Of a stretch of 64,000 nucleotides of DNA, positions 61,026 to 64,000 are shown piece after piece. The DNA comes from Pseudomonas simiae (lineage in GTDB: Bacteria; Pseudomonadota; Gammaproteobacteria; Pseudomonadales; Pseudomonadaceae): contig NZ_FOKB01000001.1 of assembly GCF_900111895.1 (NCBI RefSeq), positions 1,121,177 to 1,185,176 of the forward strand. The letters run 5' to 3'. The notes below the pieces were generated by a model. It saw nothing but the letters and a program-made list of their open reading frames with translations, ran no database searches and had not been told where the DNA came from. Position numbers and translations under genes: made by a program. The stretch's first letter is position 1. Each line of letters opens with the position of its first letter.

Positions 61026-62768
61026 ATGTTGAATAAGAACAATAAGCTGCGACATAGCATTTCATTGGCCGCCGTACTGGCCCTCAGTGGTTTGAGCGCC
61101 TCGGCCTGGGCCGATGCGTACGAAGATGCCGCAAAAAAATGGATCGGCAGCGAGTTCAAGCCGTCCACCCTCACGGCTGAACAGCAGCTTGAAGAGCTCA
61201 AGTGGTTTATCAAAGCTGCGGAACCGTTCCGTGGGATGAAGATCAACGTGGTGTCGGAAACCCTCACCACCCACGAGTACGAGTCCAAGGTGCTGGCCAA
61301 GGCCTTCAGCGAAATCACCGGCATCAAGCTGACCCACGACCTGCTGCAGGAAGGCGACGTGGTGGAGAAGCTGCAAACTCAGATGCAGTCCGACAAGAAC
61401 ATCTATGACGGCTGGGTCAACGACTCGGACCTGATCGGTACACACTTTCGCTACGGCAAGACCGAATCCATCACTGACCTGATGGCCAACGAAGGCAAGG
61501 ACTTCACCTCGCCGACCCTGGATATCAAGGACTTTATCGGCATCTCCTTCACCACCGCGCCCGACGGCAAGATCTACCAATTGCCCGACCAACAATTCGC
61601 CAACCTGTACTGGTTCCGCGCCGACTGGTTCGAGCGTCCGGAGCTGAAAGCCAAATTCAAGGAAAAATACGGCTATGACCTCGGCGTACCAGTGAACTGG
61701 TCGGCCTATGAAGACATCGCCAAGTTCTTCAGCGAAGACGTCAAGGAGATCGACGGCAAGCGCGTGTATGGGCACATGGACTACGGCAAGAAAGACCCGT
61801 CCCTCGGCTGGCGCTTCACCGATGCCTGGTTCTCCATGGCCGGTGGCGGCGACAAGGGCCTGCCCAACGGCTTGCCGGTGGACGAGTGGGGCATTCGCGT
61901 GGAGGACTGCCACCCGGTCGGGTCCAGCGTCACCCGTGGCGGCGACACCAACGGCCCGGCCGCCGTGTATGCCACCCAGAAATATGTGGACTGGATGAAA
62001 GCCTATGCGCCACCGGAAGCGGCGGGCATGACCTTCTCCGAATCCGGCCCGGTGCCGTCCCAAGGCAACATCGCCCAGCAGATCTTCTGGTACACCGCGT
62101 TTACCGCCGACATGGTCAAGCCAGGCTTGCCTGTGGTGAATGCCGACGGCACGCCGAAATGGCGCATGGCGCCATCGCCCGTCGGACCGTACTGGGAAAA
62201 GGGTATGAAGAAGGGCTATCAGGACGTGGGCTCCTGGACGTTCCTCAAGTCGACGCCTGAGAAACAGAAGCTTGCGGCCTGGCTTTACGCGCAGTTCGTG
62301 ACCTCGAAAACCGTGTCGCTGAAGAAAACCATCGTTGGTCTGACACCGATTCGTGAGTCCGACATCAACTCCCAGGCCATGACCGACATGGCACCGAAAC
62401 TGGGTGGCCTGGTGGAGTTCTATCGCAGCCCGGCCCGAACCGAATGGTCGCCGACCGGCACCAACGTGCCGGACTACCCACGCCTGGCACAACTGTGGTG
62501 GAGCAACATCGCCGCCGCCGCCAGCGGCGAGAAAACCCCGCAACAGGCGTTGGACAACCTGGCCAAGGAACAGGACGCCATCATGACGCGTCTGGAACGC
62601 TCCAAGGTGCAACCGGTGTGCGGCCCGAAAATGAACCCCGAGCGTGACGCGCAATACTGGTTCGACCAGCCGGGCGCGCCGAAGCCGAAACTGGCCAATG
62701 AGAAGCCGAAAGGCGAGACCGTGAACTATAACGACCTGCTCAAGCAGTGGGAGGCGGCGCGTAAGTAA
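61026..62768 (+). CDS. ABC importer substrate-binding protein (GlpV-like)
   Basis: A 580-residue periplasmic binding protein, long for the sugar-binding family 1 but usual for this glycerol-type subgroup. The signal peptide ends ...LSGLSASAWA before DAYEDAAKKW. Mature blocks include GMKINVVSETLTTHEYESKV, the hinge-region LYWFRADWFERPELK and a C-terminal helical part with KVQPVCGPKMNPERDAQYW. AGG lies before the ATG. It is the last gene of the importer operon; no polyol kinase or dehydrogenase follows in the window, so the fate of the substrate is not shown. Confidence 0.93.
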   Translation: MLNKNNKLRHSISLAAVLALSGLSASAWADAYEDAAKKWIGSEFKPSTLTAEQQLEELKWFIKAAEPFRGMKINVVSETLTTHEYESKVLAKAFSEITGIKLTHDLLQEGDVVEKLQTQMQSDKNIYDGWVNDSDLIGTHFRYGKTESITDLMANEGKDFTSPTLDIKDFIGISFTTAPDGKIYQLPDQQFANLYWFRADWFERPELKAKFKEKYGYDLGVPVNWSAYEDIAKFFSEDVKEIDGKRVYGHMDYGKKDPSLGWRFTDAWFSMAGGGDKGLPNGLPVDEWGIRVEDCHPVGSSVTRGGDTNGPAAVYATQKYVDWMKAYAPPEAAGMTFSESGPVPSQGNIAQQIFWYTAFTADMVKPGLPVVNADGTPKWRMAPSPVGPYWEKGMKKGYQDVGSWTFLKSTPEKQKLAAWLYAQFVTSKTVSLKKTIVGLTPIRESDINSQAMTDMAPKLGGLVEFYRSPARTEWSPTGTNVPDYPRLAQLWWSNIAAAASGEKTPQQALDNLAKEQDAIMTRLERSKVQPVCGPKMNPERDAQYWFDQPGAPKPKLANEKPKGETVNYNDLLKQWEAARK

Positions 62769-62794
62769 AACTCTTTTGCGACTAACGCTGTGCA

Positions 62795-62824
62795 GGTGGT
62801 GAGGGAGTACGATCCCTCGCCACC
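62795..62824 (+). terminator. Hairpin after the importer operon
   Basis: GGTGGTGAGGGA pairs with TCCCTCGCCACC (12 bp, one wobble) about 27 bases past the stop. Few T residues follow, so it may be a weak terminator. It also lies just downstream of the next, convergent gene. Confidence 0.6.
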
Positions 62825-62843
62825 CTTGTATCGCGCCAAGTGA

Positions 62844-63857
62844 TTAAACGGGTTTCTTCCAAGCACCAAGCAGTTTGGCAATCGAGTCGGCTGCATCGTA
62901 AATGCTGGGAGGTGGTGCGTTATCGCTGATCACTTCGGAGAAAATCATGTTTTCGAATTTCATGAGTGTTTCGCGCTCCAAATCCTTGGACTTGGCAGCA
63001 TAATCATGAACGAATGCGCACATTGAACTTCTGAGTTCGAGTTGTGAGATTTGATTTTTCAATACTGCCCAGCGAGAGTGAATGAGTCTGAAGTAGTAGA
63101 TTAAAATAATTTCCACGGCAATTGAAAATGTGAGGGTCAGGAGGGGCAGTGTCGTTTCTTTTTTGAACAAGAAAAGTGTTATTCCAGCTAGCAACTGAAT
63201 GAGAGGAAGGGATAAGGCAAGTGCGCCTGCGATCTTGAGTGCTGATAGAAGGCCTGAAGCTTCTTTGCGCTTGCTCTCGACTATTTTATCGAATGCATGG
63301 CTCAGGCCGAGGTAGTTATTGCCTGAAGTCACCTCTCTGTAACGGTCTTCTGCTTCAGCTGCTCGTTTTTCCCATTGATCAATGTTTGAGCTCCACGTCT
63401 CGATTTTTTTGATATTTTCGTCAAGGTTTCGAGAATTGTATTCAGTTCGTTCACGGTAAATAGTGTACGCAACACCGAATGTGATTTCGTCGATCCTCGA
63501 AAGGAGGGTTTCTTCGAATTTAGGGTGGATGTAAAACTGGACAATTGGTGACGTACTAAAATCTGGTGTTGAGCCTAAGGCGCTTATGTATCTTAAAGTT
63601 TTCGCTAGCTCAAAGTGAGTATGCTCAATGGTTATTTCATCTATCGGAGAGGATAGTAGGTTTTTGATCGTTAACAGTTGGTCGTTGTAGTAGGTGGACT
63701 GTTGAGTGGGAAAAGAGAAGTCTCGGCGACCTAATAGGGTGCTGCCAATCTGTTTTGCCATGGTTTTGACGCAAGCGGATATATCACTTTTGTGCAGCTC
63801 AAGATATTCCTTGAGTGCACTTTGGTATTGTTCCGCCTGTTCTAGTGTCGTCAGCAT
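62844..63857 (-). CDS. Unrecognised coiled-coil protein with two membrane helices
   Basis: A 337-residue protein. The N-terminal 200 residues are charged and helical with coiled-coil character (KKIETWSSNIDQWEKRAAEAEDRYRE in part: WEKRAAEAEDRYRE), then two close membrane helices (about 206-231 and 235-255), and a short charged C-terminal tail (about 256-337). The gene is clearly poorer in G/C than its neighbours and uses many A/T-ending codons, a sign of recent acquisition. I do not recognise the family. Two tail-proximal helices with a large cytoplasmic part recall effectors of anti-phage systems, but no partner gene is visible. Confidence 0.8.
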   Translation of the reverse strand: MLTTLEQAEQYQSALKEYLELHKSDISACVKTMAKQIGSTLLGRRDFSFPTQQSTYYNDQLLTIKNLLSSPIDEITIEHTHFELAKTLRYISALGSTPDFSTSPIVQFYIHPKFEETLLSRIDEITFGVAYTIYRERTEYNSRNLDENIKKIETWSSNIDQWEKRAAEAEDRYREVTSGNNYLGLSHAFDKIVESKRKEASGLLSALKIAGALALSLPLIQLLAGITLFLFKKETTLPLLTLTFSIAVEIILIYYFRLIHSRWAVLKNQISQLELRSSMCAFVHDYAAKSKDLERETLMKFENMIFSEVISDNAPPPSIYDAADSIAKLLGAWKKPV

Positions 63858-63905
63858 ATTTACATCCCTATTAATGTCTCGTCGCCTTGACCTGTTGCAC
63901 GTCTG

Positions 63906-64000
63906 TCAGCCGGCCATCTGAGGCAACAGGTGTGATTCTCCGCCCACATCCTTGACCAACCCACTGGCCAAAAACAGCGGTGCCAGGCGTTTATGCAGTT
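63906..64000 (-). CDS. 3' end of an unidentified gene (cut by window edge)
   Basis: The last 30 codons of a minus-strand frame, ending KDVGGESHLLPQMAG before TGA. G/C-rich third positions and amino acid make-up suggest a real gene end. It precedes the low-GC gene on the same strand by about 48 bases. Too little is present to name it. Confidence 0.45.
   Translation of the reverse strand, partial: LHKRLAPLFLASGLVKDVGGESHLLPQMAG

Overview
The window looks like chromosomal DNA of a fluorescens-group Pseudomonas. The evidence is high GC with G/C-rich third codon positions, a monomeric and a dimeric isocitrate dehydrogenase placed head to head, the purB-hflD-mnmA ... infA-bpt-aat-ftsK gene order, gacS next to ldhA, and repeated inverted pairs of the short REP sequence typical of this group. 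About 70 protein genes and one tRNA gene are supported. I see no CRISPR array, insertion sequence or prophage.

Region 1 (1-20 kb) is core housekeeping: purB (cut by the window edge), hflD, mnmA, a Nudix hydrolase, idh and icd, then a protein-turnover block (cspD, clpS, clpA, infA, bpt, aat) holding all parts of the bacterial N-degron route. After a gene-free gap of about 0.5 kb come ftsK, lolA, rarA, crcB, serS and cysG.

Region 2 (20-32 kb) holds a glutathionyl-hydroquinone reductase, the ybiB-tusEBCD sulfur-relay operon on the minus strand, a CoA-transferase, sprT, ttcA (tRNA thiolation, a theme shared with mnmA and tus), a Tag-like glycosylase, wrbA, arsC and small envelope proteins. REP pairs sit in many of the gaps.

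Region 3 (31-45.5 kb) starts with ldhA and the global sensor gacS, followed by a divergent two-component pair, then DUF2062, comEC, an ExbB/ExbD pair, lpxK, a Trm112-like protein, kdsB, a low-molecular-weight phosphatase and murB (envelope synthesis, tightly overlapping genes), ending with a Bax-inhibitor-1 family protein.

Region 4 (45.5-51 kb) is accessory: tRNA-Ser(UGA), then lower-GC DNA with a lipoprotein and an orphan fimbrial adhesin, a PAS-GGDEF diguanylate cyclase, and small membrane or lipoprotein genes.

Region 5 (51-64 kb) has two transport systems. The first is a TonB-dependent receptor that lacks the N-terminal signalling domain, followed by an ECF sigma factor and a FecR-like anti-sigma factor; the receptor leader can form an unusual set of crossing helices. 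The second is a polyol/glycerol-type ABC importer (two different ATPases, two permeases, a DUF2160 protein and a binding protein). A divergent AcoR-type sigma-54 activator faces a good -24/-12 promoter with three upstream inverted repeats. The two ATPases have complementary defects, which predicts one working and one degenerate ATP site. The window ends with a low-GC gene for an unrecognised two-helix membrane protein and the 3' end of an unidentified gene.
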